From Candidatus Homeothermus arabinoxylanisolvens (GTDB lineage Bacteria > Bacteroidota > Bacteroidia > Bacteroidales > Muribaculaceae), in the NCBI GenBank assembly GCA_001689405.1, contig LUJO01000032.1:1-48662 (forward strand): a DNA stretch of 48,662 bases, written 5' to 3'. Shown here one piece after another: positions 9,725 through 17,710 of this stretch. Each line of letters starts with the position of its first letter. The first letter of the stretch is position 1. A program made the translations under genes and the position numbers. Below the pieces are notes generated by a model. The model had not been told where the DNA came from, made no database searches, and was given only the letters and a program-made list of their open reading frames with translations.

Positions 9725-10977
9725 ATATAAAAAGAGCAATTGTATTATTTACGGGGATGTTGTTGGTGACCGGACTCTGTGCCGGCACCAAACATGCCCG
9801 GGTTACCAAGTATCCGTCATACGACGGGCTTGTCATGGCCGGTTATCAAGGATGGTTTCATCAGCCTAAGAAAGGCACTTGGTTTGGTGATGAAAAACAG
9901 GTGCGTATCGACATGTGGCCCGATGTAAGCGAATATGAGAAGACATATCCGACCGGGCTGAAGCATGCTGACGGCAGCGGAGCGCGCTTTTTCTCGTCTG
10001 ACGACAAAAGCACCGTGGACCTGCACTTCAAATGGATGAAAGACTACGGTCTTGACGGTGTGTTCATGCAGCGTTTCTGGGGTGCGGCAAAGCCTGATGC
10101 GCGTAAACGCAGCCATGTATTGGCCAATGCGATGGAGGCGGCCCGCAAATATGACCGCGCCATTGGTGTCATGTATGACCTGTCGGGACTGAACCCTGCC
10201 ACCGACAACTGCTCCATGCTTGTCGACGACTGGAAGTATCTTGTCGACTCTTTGCGTGTCACCAACCCCGACGGCGACAATACATACGTGTTTTACAACG
10301 GCAAGCCGTTGGTGACCATATGGGGTGTCGGTTTCCCCGACCGTCCCTACAACATACGCAATATAGGGCTTGAGCGGTTTATCGATTTCCTGAAAAATGA
10401 TCCGGAATACGGAGGCTGCAGCGTCATGGTGGGTGTGCCCACATTCTGGCGCGACCTCAATGCCGACTGCGTCAATGACCCCTATCTGCATGAACTTATA
10501 GCCAAGTGCGACATTGTGCTGCCGTGGATGGTACAGCGCTTCACTCCGCTGCTGCACAACGACATGGACCGTTATCGCGACGTGATAATGGGCGATATGA
10601 AGTGGTGTGCCGAGCGAGGTATCGGATATGTGCCCGTCGTGACTCCCGGCTTCAGCTGGCACAATCTTAGCCGCTTCGAGTTTCCTGACGATGTCAAGCC
10701 CGCAGGCTCGATACCGCGTCAGGGCGGCCGCTTCTACTGGCAGCAGATATATACGGCTCTCAATGCCGGCGCCACGATGCTGTACGTGGCCATGTTTGAC
10801 GAGGTCAACGAGGGTACCGCCATATTTAAGTGCACCGACAATCCTCCGGTAGGCCGTGAGATTGAGTTTGTGGGCATGGACGGTAAACCGAGCGACCACT
10901 ACCTGTGGCTTACCGGTGAGGCGGCACGCATGTTGCGCCACGAGAAGCCGCTTTCCAAGAAAATGCCTGTCCGCTGA
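9721..10977 (+). CDS. GH71/GH99-like secreted glycosidase, complete
   Basis: A complete 418-residue glycoside hydrolase 71/99-like protein with a signal peptide of about 22 residues (MNIKRAIVLFTGMLLVTGLC). Family features visible are YQGWFHQP near residue 40, then a stretch of (beta/alpha)8 character with DYGLDGVFMQRFWG, GVMYDLSG, YNGKPLVTIWG and VPVVTPGFSWHN, and C-terminal MFDEVNEGTAIFK. Its final 176 residues correspond to the truncated gene at the left edge of the window. Translation is coupled to the upstream GH43 through an ATGA overlap, and transcription ends at a strong hairpin. Proteins of this group are common in Bacteroidetes but few have a measured activity. Pairing with GH43 twice in this window suggests it acts on the same polymer. 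No catalytic residue is assigned with confidence. Confidence 0.87.
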   Translation: MNIKRAIVLFTGMLLVTGLCAGTKHARVTKYPSYDGLVMAGYQGWFHQPKKGTWFGDEKQVRIDMWPDVSEYEKTYPTGLKHADGSGARFFSSDDKSTVDLHFKWMKDYGLDGVFMQRFWGAAKPDARKRSHVLANAMEAARKYDRAIGVMYDLSGLNPATDNCSMLVDDWKYLVDSLRVTNPDGDNTYVFYNGKPLVTIWGVGFPDRPYNIRNIGLERFIDFLKNDPEYGGCSVMVGVPTFWRDLNADCVNDPYLHELIAKCDIVLPWMVQRFTPLLHNDMDRYRDVIMGDMKWCAERGIGYVPVVTPGFSWHNLSRFEFPDDVKPAGSIPRQGGRFYWQQIYTALNAGATMLYVAMFDEVNEGTAIFKCTDNPPVGREIEFVGMDGKPSDHYLWLTGEAARMLRHEKPLSKKMPVR

Positions 10978-11000
10978 CAAGGGTTAATGTGATTGAAATA

Positions 11001-11045
11001 GACAACCCTGCCTTGCATAGTCGCGCAAGGCAGGGTTGTCTTGTT
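11001..11045. terminator. Bidirectional terminator between convergent genes
   Basis: A perfect 16-bp stem (GACAACCCTGCCTTGC at 11001-11016 with its complement at 11025-11040) has an 8-base loop. It lies between the end of the GH71/99-like gene (+) and the end of the carboxylesterase (-). T-rich sequence (TTGTTAT) follows on the + side, so it can serve at least the + transcript. Confidence 0.75.
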
Positions 11046-11065
11046 ATAGGGCTGTCGTCGGTGGG

Positions 11066-12598
11066 TTACCGGCGTTTGCTTTTGAAGAACTCTTCAAAGA
11101 AGTCTATCTGCTGACGGTTGGGTATCTGATCGAGGTAGAAGCCGTTGCGCATGATCATGACCGTGCTCTTGTCCTGCTCGTAGGGTGTCCAGTAGGGGAG
11201 TGCCTCGGAGTTCGGGTCGCCCGTCTTCGTGAAGTTTATCCAGTAGCGCGACATGATCTGAAGCATATGGTTGTCGATGTCGCTCATCTTGCCCCGGAAT
11301 GTGTAGCCGTATATAAACGGCATCTCCGCTACATGGCTTGCTCCGCCGCGGCGGCTGCGCATTATGGTGTTCTCGGAGTCCTGATCGAAGTAGTATACAT
11401 ACACTTTGCCTTTGCCGGTGCGGCTCTGGAGATTGGCCCAAGCGTAAGTTCCCCAAGCAAACGATCCGTCGCGGAATATGTCGGACTGGGCGAAATACAC
11501 CTCTTCAGGATTGGTGGCGGGGTACAGGCTGAGAAGCCTGTCGGCCCAGTCGCCGTATATGGAGCGTATGCGGTTTTGATAATACTCCACCGGCATGGGG
11601 AACGAGAAGATGGAGCCTTCGTCGGAGTTGCTGCCCACTATGACGTTTACGTCATTGTACTTGCCGGCTACATAAAGCTTGTACTGGTCGTCGGTTATGA
11701 CATATCCGTCGACTATAGGCCAGAAGTCTTCCATCTTTGTGCTGTCGACTATGCTTTGTGCGTTGACCGATCTCATCTGTTTGATGTTTTTCTTGCCGAA
11801 ACGTTTCTGAAACTCCACTCCGGCTTTTTCAGCTCCTGCAAGAGTGCACATGGCCGTGTTGCCGTTGCGCTCTTCGGCCACGGGCCAGAACGAGCTTCCG
11901 CTCTCACAGATGGCACCCCTGAACAGGCCCTTGCACAGCGGTGAACCGCACAATATGCTTACCGATATGCCTCCGGCCGACTCGCCGGCTATGGTGACTT
12001 TCTCGGGATCGCCGCCAAATGCACCGATATTTTCATGTATCCACTTGAGCGCGGTTATCTGGTCGAGTATGCCGTAGTTGCCCGACAGTCCGTTGCCTGA
12101 CTCCTTGCCGAGTTCGGGATGGCTCATGAATCCGAGTGCTCCGAGACGGTATTCGATGCTCACATAGATTATGCCTTCGTTGACAAAACTCTCCTGTGTG
12201 CCTATATATGAGCCGCTCACGAAGCCTCCGCCGTGTATCATTACAAATACAGGCAGTTTTTCGTCTTTGCTTTTAGCGGGGGTCGTTACGCTCAGATACA
12301 GGCAGTCCTCGCTCATGGCCACGTCGCCGCCGCTCTGATTGGGGTCGGTGTGCTGCGGAGGGCGATTACCCCAAGAGTCTGATTTGTATACTCCTTCCCA
12401 CGGCTTTTTGGGCACAGGTGCTTTCCATCGCAGATTTCCTACGGGGGGTTCGGCATATGGTATTTTCTTGTACAGAGCCGCTCCTTCATGTTCTACTCCC
12501 TCGATTTCGCCCTGCGCAACTGTAGTGCGCAGTATCAAGGCATCGGCATTAGAGCCGATAACCATAGCCGCCACGGCGGCTAATAAAAACTTTTTCAT
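11066..12598 (-). CDS. Type-B carboxylesterase, secreted
   Basis: A 510-residue alpha/beta-hydrolase of the carboxylesterase type B (para-nitrobenzyl esterase-like) family, with a signal peptide of about 20 residues. Visible motifs are EDCLYLSV, the oxyanion-hole segment HGGGFVSGS (about 122-130), the nucleophile elbow GESAGG with Ser207, a probable acid in NSDEGSIF and a probable catalytic His in GASHVAEMPF. Length and motif spacing fit the family. It lies next to the glycosidase region but on the opposite strand and with its own promoter. Removal of acyl or feruloyl groups from xylan would fit the neighbourhood, but the family is broad and this is inference. Confidence 0.92.
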   Translation of the reverse strand: MKKFLLAAVAAMVIGSNADALILRTTVAQGEIEGVEHEGAALYKKIPYAEPPVGNLRWKAPVPKKPWEGVYKSDSWGNRPPQHTDPNQSGGDVAMSEDCLYLSVTTPAKSKDEKLPVFVMIHGGGFVSGSYIGTQESFVNEGIIYVSIEYRLGALGFMSHPELGKESGNGLSGNYGILDQITALKWIHENIGAFGGDPEKVTIAGESAGGISVSILCGSPLCKGLFRGAICESGSSFWPVAEERNGNTAMCTLAGAEKAGVEFQKRFGKKNIKQMRSVNAQSIVDSTKMEDFWPIVDGYVITDDQYKLYVAGKYNDVNVIVGSNSDEGSIFSFPMPVEYYQNRIRSIYGDWADRLLSLYPATNPEEVYFAQSDIFRDGSFAWGTYAWANLQSRTGKGKVYVYYFDQDSENTIMRSRRGGASHVAEMPFIYGYTFRGKMSDIDNHMLQIMSRYWINFTKTGDPNSEALPYWTPYEQDKSTVMIMRNGFYLDQIPNRQQIDFFEEFFKSKRR

Positions 12599-12643
12599 TG
12601 GTTTTCAGGTCTTGGTTAATCAAGTAATTTGTTAATTCTGATG

Positions 12644-12651
12644 CAAAGTTA
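12644..12651 (-). promoter_or_regulatory. -7 box for the carboxylesterase
   Basis: Read on the minus strand this is TAACTTTG, an exact fit to TAnnTTTG, 46 bases before the start codon. No clear TTTG was found at the -33 distance. Confidence 0.45.
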
Positions 12652-12707
12652 TCCTATTTTCTCAATGTCGTGGATGAACGATTGTAACAAATTATAGTAG
12701 CTGATGT

Positions 12708-12723
12708 TAACTGCATGCAGTTA
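12708..12723. promoter_or_regulatory. 16-bp perfect palindrome, candidate operator
   Basis: TAACTGCATGCAGTTA is a perfect palindrome without a loop. It lies about 57 bases upstream of the carboxylesterase -7 box and 14 bases beyond the stop of the ATPase gene. The absence of loop and T-run argues for a dimeric regulator site rather than a terminator. No regulator is identified. Confidence 0.4.
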
Positions 12724-12736
12724 CGGCATGAAAAAC

Positions 12737-14002
12737 CTATTCGCGCAGAGTGCCGACGGGCACTACCAGTATTCCGTCAAGACGCCGGTAGGCATATTTG
12801 CCCACTCCGACAAGTATCATTGCAAATGCCGGAGCCGACATCTTGTCGGTGTCGATTTTCGCACATAGATTTTTCAATGTAGATGCCCCGTATTCTATGG
12901 CGTTCTCGCCGCCGAGTTTTATCTCGACAAGGCCGTAGCGTCCGTCGCGAAGATGAACCACCGCGTCACATTCAAGCCCTGATTTGTCGCGGTAATGATA
13001 CACTTCCCCGTTCATCACCGACGCATATACGCGCAGGTCTCTTATGCACAATGTTTCCAGTATCAGGCCGAATGTGCTCAGGTCTTTCAGCAGTGCTTTT
13101 GGGCCTATGCCGAGGGCGGCTGTGGCTATCGACGGGTCAACGAAATATCGGGTGTCGGAAGTGCGTATTGCCGTCCGTGAACGGAGGTTGGGATTCCATG
13201 CGCGCACGTCGTCCACGACAAATATCTCTTTGAGCGCATTTATATAGGAAGCTATCGTGTCATCGCTGATAGTTGATGTTTCATTGCCTTTTATGTCGTC
13301 GCGTATTGAGCTGATTGATAACGGGCAACCCTGATTACGGGCCAGAGAGCGCAGTATTCGGCTCGCTTTGGCCGGATCACGGTTTACCCCGTCAACACGG
13401 CTTATATCTGACGATATTACAGCATCTACGTAGTCATAAGCTTGGGTAAGAGAGTTGCGCTCGGTCATCTTTATTGACGATGGCCAACCGCCTCGGCAAG
13501 TAAGATAGGCGAGTCGGTTTATGTCAATGTCAGTCTGTGCGAAAATGTCTTCTCCGGCGTTATCAAACAGTTGTTCAAGCGATATACCGCCGGTGGAGTC
13601 GCCTGATTCAAAGAGGCTCATGGTGCGCATATTCATACGGGAAAATCGTCCTGTCCCGGTGTGTACTATTTTAGATGAATCGGCAGGAACGGCCGAGCCC
13701 GTGAATATGAATTGTCCTTCTTCGTGGCGGTGATCGATTTCATGGCGTGCCGCATCCCACAATTGTGGCGCTACTTGCCACTCGTCGACAAGACGCGGAG
13801 TCGCTCCTTGTAGCAGGTTTTTGACTCCGACCTGAGCCATCTCCATATTCTCGATATCGGACATGTAAAGCACGCTTTGTGCGTGCTGTTCAGCGGTCGT
13901 GGTTTTGCCACACCATTTCGGTCCTTGTATAAGTACGCCGCCGGCTGACTCCAATTTGTCAGCTAATATCTTATCGGCTATCCGAGGTTTGTAAGTTCCC
14001 AT
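12737..14002 (-). CDS. AAA ATPase with DUF4143 C-terminal domain
   Basis: A 421-residue protein of the AAA_14/DUF4143 type, a widespread family without a settled function. Walker A is GPKWCGKT (residues about 27-34). The Walker B-like strand is PRLVDEWQ, followed by a sensor-type FTGSA. The DUF4143 half contains YINALKEIFVVDD, a DTRYFVDP segment and a terminal nuclease-fold-like ECDAVVHL...GLVEIKLG pattern resembling PD-(D/E)xK, seen by eye only. I place the start at the ATG of MGTYKPRIADK (14002), where family similarity begins. The frame stays open upstream through the 23-bp repeat array to a GTG at 14290, but that extension is repeat-encoded and not conserved in character. Upstream genes on the same strand are the epimerase and GlgB, but a promoter-like site and the repeats separate them. 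Confidence 0.9.
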   Translation of the reverse strand: MGTYKPRIADKILADKLESAGGVLIQGPKWCGKTTTAEQHAQSVLYMSDIENMEMAQVGVKNLLQGATPRLVDEWQVAPQLWDAARHEIDHRHEEGQFIFTGSAVPADSSKIVHTGTGRFSRMNMRTMSLFESGDSTGGISLEQLFDNAGEDIFAQTDIDINRLAYLTCRGGWPSSIKMTERNSLTQAYDYVDAVISSDISRVDGVNRDPAKASRILRSLARNQGCPLSISSIRDDIKGNETSTISDDTIASYINALKEIFVVDDVRAWNPNLRSRTAIRTSDTRYFVDPSIATAALGIGPKALLKDLSTFGLILETLCIRDLRVYASVMNGEVYHYRDKSGLECDAVVHLRDGRYGLVEIKLGGENAIEYGASTLKNLCAKIDTDKMSAPAFAMILVGVGKYAYRRLDGILVVPVGTLRE

Positions 14003-14023
14003 ATCTCTGAATATTATCTGGCA

Positions 14024-14055
14024 TAAAGGTAATGAATATTTTCCAATTCGGCAAG
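14024..14055 (-). promoter_or_regulatory. Promoter-like site of the ATPase gene, touching the repeat array
   Basis: On the minus strand TACCTTTA (14024-14031) matches seven of eight positions of TAnnTTTG. CTTG (14052-14055), inside the first repeat unit, matches three of four of TTTG with a 20-base spacer. The start codon at 14002 follows about 15 bases after the predicted transcription start. The repeat array thus begins at the -33 element and extends upstream. Confidence 0.4.
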
Positions 14056-14288
14056 TTGGCTGCTTTTTATTCGGCAAGTTGGCCGATTTCTGTTCGGCAA
14101 TTTGGCCGTTTTTTGTTCGGCAATTTGGCCGCTTTCTGTTCGGCAATTTGGCCTCTTTCTGTTCGACAAGTTGGCCGCTTTCTGTTCGGCAATTTGGCCG
14201 TTTTTTGTTCGGCAATTTGGCCGCTTTCTGTTCGGCAATTTGGCTGCTTTTTATTCGGCAAGTTGGCCACCTTACATTCGGCAATTGC
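14047..14288. repeat. 11-copy 23-bp tandem repeat array
   Basis: Units begin at 14047, 14070, 14093, 14116, 14139, 14162, 14185, 14208, 14231, 14254 and 14277, a strict 23-base period. The last copy is degenerate. Each starts TTCGGCAA (one has TTCGACAA), continues (T/G)TTGGC(C/T), and ends in a T-rich tail such as GCTTTCTG, GTTTTTTG or GCTTTTTA. The core CGGC-6nt-GCCG is a small dyad. Copies 3-4 and 7-8 are identical pairs, suggesting past duplication of blocks. There are no unique spacers, so this is not a CRISPR array. It lies between the epimerase gene and the ATPase promoter. Confidence 0.95.
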
Positions 14289-14318
14289 ACTTCTCCTCTG
14301 TCGGTTTAGAGAGTCAAT

Positions 14319-15452
14319 TCAGACGGGGAGGGCGCCGATGCCGGGGCGGTCGGCGGGGATGGTGACTTTGCCGTTGACGATTTTGGTGCCGTCGAAGCAG
14401 TCGTTGGTTATCAGGAGGTTGCCGTCGAGGTCGGCCCATTTGGCGAGTGGTGCCAGTTGTGATGCGGCCGATATGGCACATGAAGTCTCGGTCATGCATC
14501 CGAGCATGACGTCCATGCCGAGTGCCCGTGCGAGTTCCGCCATCTGTTTGGCTTCGCGCATGCCTGTGCTCTTCATAAGTTTTATATTGATGGCGTCGTA
14601 CACTCCGTAAGCGCGACGCACATCGTCGAGACGCTGTAAAAACTCATCGGCCACTATGGGCAGCGGCGAACGCTCGCGCAGCCATGCCGTCTCGTCAATC
14701 ATCTCTTTGGGCATGGGCTGCTCGACAAAGAGGCAGTTGCGTTCGGCAAGCCAGTTGCACATATCGAGCGCTTTGTGCTTGTCGGTCCATCCTTGATTGA
14801 CATCAACGCATATGGGCCTGTCGGTGCTTTCACGTATTATCTCCACCGTCTCCATGTCGCGGTCAAGCCCCATCTTAACCTTTAATATGTTGTAAGGAGC
14901 GGCCTCGGTTATTTTGAGTCGTACTATATCGGGTGTGTCGATGCCTATGGTAAAGGAGGTGTCGGGCGCTTTTTCGGGCGACAGTCCCCACAGTTTATAC
15001 CACGGCGCGCCTACAAGTTTGCCTACAAGGTCGTGGAGCGCTATGTCGACCGACGCTTTGGCGGCCCGGTTGTCGGGCGCTACCGAGTCGAGATATTCAT
15101 GTATCTCCTCCATGCGGAACGGGTCGGTGAATTGCGACAGGTCGAGCGAGGCCAGATAGTCGGTGACCGACTTTACGCTCTCGCCGAGATAAGGAGGCAT
15201 GGAGGCTTCACCGTAGCCTGTGATGCCGTCGTATTCGAGCCGCACCAGAACGTCGGGCGTAGTGGTGCGGCTTGAACGTGCAAGGTTGAATGAGTGTCGC
15301 AACTTCAGTTCATAGGGGGCAAAGGTGAGTTTAAGCCGTCCGGCGAAGTTGCGCTCTTTGGTCGGTGACGAAGGGGCCGACATCAGCCATCGCGGAGTGG
15401 CCATGGCAGCGGCGGCAAGAGCCGTACTTTTTATAAAATGACGTCGGTTCAT
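14319..15452 (-). CDS. Dipeptide epimerase (L-Ala-D/L-Glu epimerase type), Tat-exported
   Basis: A 377-residue enolase-superfamily protein of the muconate-lactonizing/dipeptide epimerase group. Catalytic and metal residues expected for the group are visible: Lys191/Lys193 in LKVKMG, Asp217 in VDVNQGW, Glu244 in VEQPM, Asp269 in VADEFL and Lys291 in INIKLMKS. The N-terminus MNRRHFIKSTALAAA carries a twin-arginine-type signal (RRHFIK) followed by a hydrophobic stretch, so it probably acts outside the cytoplasm. The best-known members epimerise L-Ala-D-Glu from murein peptides, but specificity varies. It begins 11 bases after the glgB stop, so the two are probably co-transcribed although metabolically unrelated. 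Confidence 0.92.
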   Translation of the reverse strand: MNRRHFIKSTALAAAAMATPRWLMSAPSSPTKERNFAGRLKLTFAPYELKLRHSFNLARSSRTTTPDVLVRLEYDGITGYGEASMPPYLGESVKSVTDYLASLDLSQFTDPFRMEEIHEYLDSVAPDNRAAKASVDIALHDLVGKLVGAPWYKLWGLSPEKAPDTSFTIGIDTPDIVRLKITEAAPYNILKVKMGLDRDMETVEIIRESTDRPICVDVNQGWTDKHKALDMCNWLAERNCLFVEQPMPKEMIDETAWLRERSPLPIVADEFLQRLDDVRRAYGVYDAINIKLMKSTGMREAKQMAELARALGMDVMLGCMTETSCAISAASQLAPLAKWADLDGNLLITNDCFDGTKIVNGKVTIPADRPGIGALPV

Positions 15453-15463
15453 GGGTCAACGCT

Positions 15464-17479
15464 CTATTTCTTTTTGTTAAGGAGCCGAAGCACCTGACAT
15501 GTACGTGCGGGCAGATAAAGTTTCAGCCAGCCTTTCCCGTCGGGAGCATATAGAGGATCGGGCTGGGTGAAGTGGTTTACTCCCTCATCGATATTGCCGA
15601 AGCCTCCAAACTCTTTGCTGTCGCTCGATAGGACGACTTCATACTCGCCCTCCGGAGCAAGGAACCCGTAACCGTCGTAGGACTTGAACGGAGCCCAGTT
15701 GAATACAAACACGAGGTCGCCGCGCTTGAAGGCAAGCACTTGGTCGTCGTCCTTGTCCCACAGCTTCTCCACCGGCAGGGCTTGGAAGTCATAGACATCG
15801 CCCACAAGGCGTATCATAGCATTGTCGAAGTCGTTTAGCTCGCAGTAGCGCAATTCCTTGCGGTCGACAAGGTCCCACTGGCGGCGGGCATACTTGTAGC
15901 TCCAGCCGTTGCCTTCGCGGGGGAAGTCGATCCACTCCGGATGGCCGAACTCGTTGCCCATGAAGTTGAGGTAACCTCCGTTGATGGTGGCGAGGGTGAC
16001 GAGCCGTATCATCTTGTGCATGGCTATTCCGCGGTTTACGGCGGCGTTGTCGTCGCCTTTGGTCATGTGCCAGTACATCTGGTCGTCTATAAGGCGGAAT
16101 ATGACCGTCTTGTCGCCTACAAGGGCTTGGTCGTGGCTCTCGACGTAGCTGATGGTCTTTTCGTCGGCGCGCCGGTTGGTCAGTTCCCAGTATATGGATG
16201 TCGGATGCCAGTCCTCGTCTTTTTTCTCTTTCAGCATCTTGATCCAGTAGTCGGGTATGCCCATGGCCATACGGTAGTCAAAGCCTATGCCGCCCGCTTT
16301 GAACGGAGTGGCGAGTCCGGGCATGCCGCTCATCTCTTCGGCTATGGTTATGGCGCGGCGGTTCACTTCATGTATGAGCTTGTTGGCGAGGGTGAGGTAG
16401 GTTATGGCGTTTGTATCCTGTCCGCCGTTGTAGTAATCGTCGTAGGAGCCGAATGCCTGTCCGAGGCCGTGGCTGTAGTATAACATGGACGTTACTCCGT
16501 CGAACCGGAAGCCGTCAAACTTGAACTCTTCGAGCCAATACTTGCAGTTGGACAGCAGGAAGTGCAGCACCTGATTCTTGCCGTAGTCGAAGCACAGAGA
16601 GTCCCAAGCCGGATGCTCACGGCGGCCGTCGCCGTAGAAGTACTGGTCGTAGCTTCCGTCAAGGCGGCCGAGGCCTTCAACCTCATTTTTGACGGCGTGT
16701 GAGTGTACTATGTCCATGATTACGGCTATGCCTGCCTCGTGGGCGGCATCGATAAGGGCTTTCAGCTCCTCGGGAGTGCCGAAGCGGCTCGACGGGGCAT
16801 AAAAGCTCGATACATGGTAGCCGAACGAACCGTAATAAGGATGCTCCTGTATGGCCATTATCTGTATGGTGTTATAGCCGTCGGCCACTATGCGGGGCAA
16901 TACCTTTTCTTTGAATTCGGTGTACGAGCCAACGCCTTCGCGCTCCTGCGCCATGCCTATGTGGCACTCGTAGATGAGAAGAGGCTTGGTGTCGGGGGTG
17001 AATTTCTTCACTTTCCACTTGTAGGGCGTTTCGGGAGCCCATACCTGAGCTGAAAATATCTTGCTTTGTTCGTCCTGCACGACACGGGTGGCATAAGCCG
17101 GGATGCGTTCGCCGCATCCTCCTTCCCAGCACACGATCATCTTGTACAGGTCGCCGTGGTGCAGGTCGTCTTTTTTCAGTTTTATTTCCCATACGCCGTT
17201 GGCTTTTGGCTTAAGGGCGTATTTGCGATATTCTTTCCATCCTGAGAAGTCGCCCACAAGCGTTATGCTTGTGGCGTTTGGTGCCCATTCGCGAAATACC
17301 CATCCAGTATCGGTACGGTGAAGCCCGAAATAATTGTAAGCGTTGGCAAACGCTTTTAGCGAGCCGTCGGCGGCAATCAGTTCACGTTCTTTATCGACTG
17401 CGTCCTGATGGCGTCCTTCGATGGCGGCTGCAAACGGCTTGAGCCAAGGGTCATTCTTGATGATAGCTAATGTTCCCAT
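15464..17479 (-). CDS. glgB: 1,4-alpha-glucan (glycogen) branching enzyme
   Basis: A 671-residue branching enzyme that makes alpha-1,6 branches in glycogen. An N-terminal CBM48-like domain (about 50-150: NYFGLHRTDTGWVFREWAP) precedes the GH13 barrel. The conserved regions are visible: DIVHSHAVKN (about 256-265), FRFDGVTSM with nucleophile Asp327, IAEEMSG with acid/base Glu381, and VESHDQALVGDK. The wording of these motifs and the YYGSFGYHVSSFYAPSSRFG stretch place it with the eukaryote-like GH13_8 branching enzymes rather than the GH13_9 bacterial type. No signal peptide is present, as expected for a cytoplasmic enzyme. No other glycogen gene is nearby. Its promoter has a full -33/-7 pair, leaving a leader of about 120 bases. 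Confidence 0.96.
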   Translation of the reverse strand: MGTLAIIKNDPWLKPFAAAIEGRHQDAVDKERELIAADGSLKAFANAYNYFGLHRTDTGWVFREWAPNATSITLVGDFSGWKEYRKYALKPKANGVWEIKLKKDDLHHGDLYKMIVCWEGGCGERIPAYATRVVQDEQSKIFSAQVWAPETPYKWKVKKFTPDTKPLLIYECHIGMAQEREGVGSYTEFKEKVLPRIVADGYNTIQIMAIQEHPYYGSFGYHVSSFYAPSSRFGTPEELKALIDAAHEAGIAVIMDIVHSHAVKNEVEGLGRLDGSYDQYFYGDGRREHPAWDSLCFDYGKNQVLHFLLSNCKYWLEEFKFDGFRFDGVTSMLYYSHGLGQAFGSYDDYYNGGQDTNAITYLTLANKLIHEVNRRAITIAEEMSGMPGLATPFKAGGIGFDYRMAMGIPDYWIKMLKEKKDEDWHPTSIYWELTNRRADEKTISYVESHDQALVGDKTVIFRLIDDQMYWHMTKGDDNAAVNRGIAMHKMIRLVTLATINGGYLNFMGNEFGHPEWIDFPREGNGWSYKYARRQWDLVDRKELRYCELNDFDNAMIRLVGDVYDFQALPVEKLWDKDDDQVLAFKRGDLVFVFNWAPFKSYDGYGFLAPEGEYEVVLSSDSKEFGGFGNIDEGVNHFTQPDPLYAPDGKGWLKLYLPARTCQVLRLLNKKK

Positions 17480-17604
17480 GAGTACAAAGAGATTAAATTA
17501 AATTTTAATGTGCGTAAAGCGGTTGTAGCCGAAGGATACGGATAAGCCGGACACAAAACCCGATTTATTCGGATTTTTCCGGGCGGAAGTATCTAAGGCT
17601 CTGT

Positions 17605-17636
17605 CAAAGATAGTTACAATGTGTCTATTTTGCAAA
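17605..17636 (-). promoter_or_regulatory. Bacteroidetes-type promoter for glgB
   Basis: On the minus strand TTTG (17633-17636), a 20-base spacer and TATCTTTG (17605-17612) match the consensus exactly. The untranslated leader to the ATG at 17479 is about 120 bases. I saw no convincing riboswitch in it. Confidence 0.75.
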
Positions 17637-17685
17637 TAACATCTCTTTTGATAACAAATTTTCAGATAGAATGATTTTTAATCTT

Positions 17686-17693
17686 TATATTTG
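17686..17693 (+). promoter_or_regulatory. -7 box for the SGNH hydrolase gene
   Basis: TATATTTG matches TAnnTTTG and ends 17 bases before the ATG at 17711. No clear TTTG lies at the right distance upstream. It is divergent from the glgB promoter. Confidence 0.5.
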
Positions 17694-17710
17694 TATATAA
17701 TAAATTGATT

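Noticed and set aside
1..10977. Complete polysaccharide utilisation locus
   Set aside because: No SusC/SusD pair, hybrid two-component regulator or ECF sigma/anti-sigma pair is present in the window; only degradative enzymes are seen.
14047..14288. CRISPR array
   Set aside because: The spacing is a strict 23 bases with no unique spacers between repeats and no cas genes nearby; it is a plain tandem repeat.
14032..14610. A 192-residue + strand frame through the repeat array
   Set aside because: It is the antisense reading of the repeat and of the epimerase 3' end; the array is open in every frame because its period is not a multiple of three.
17705..17710. TTG start for the SGNH hydrolase
   Set aside because: It adds only two residues and the ATG at 17711 gives a normal signal peptide.
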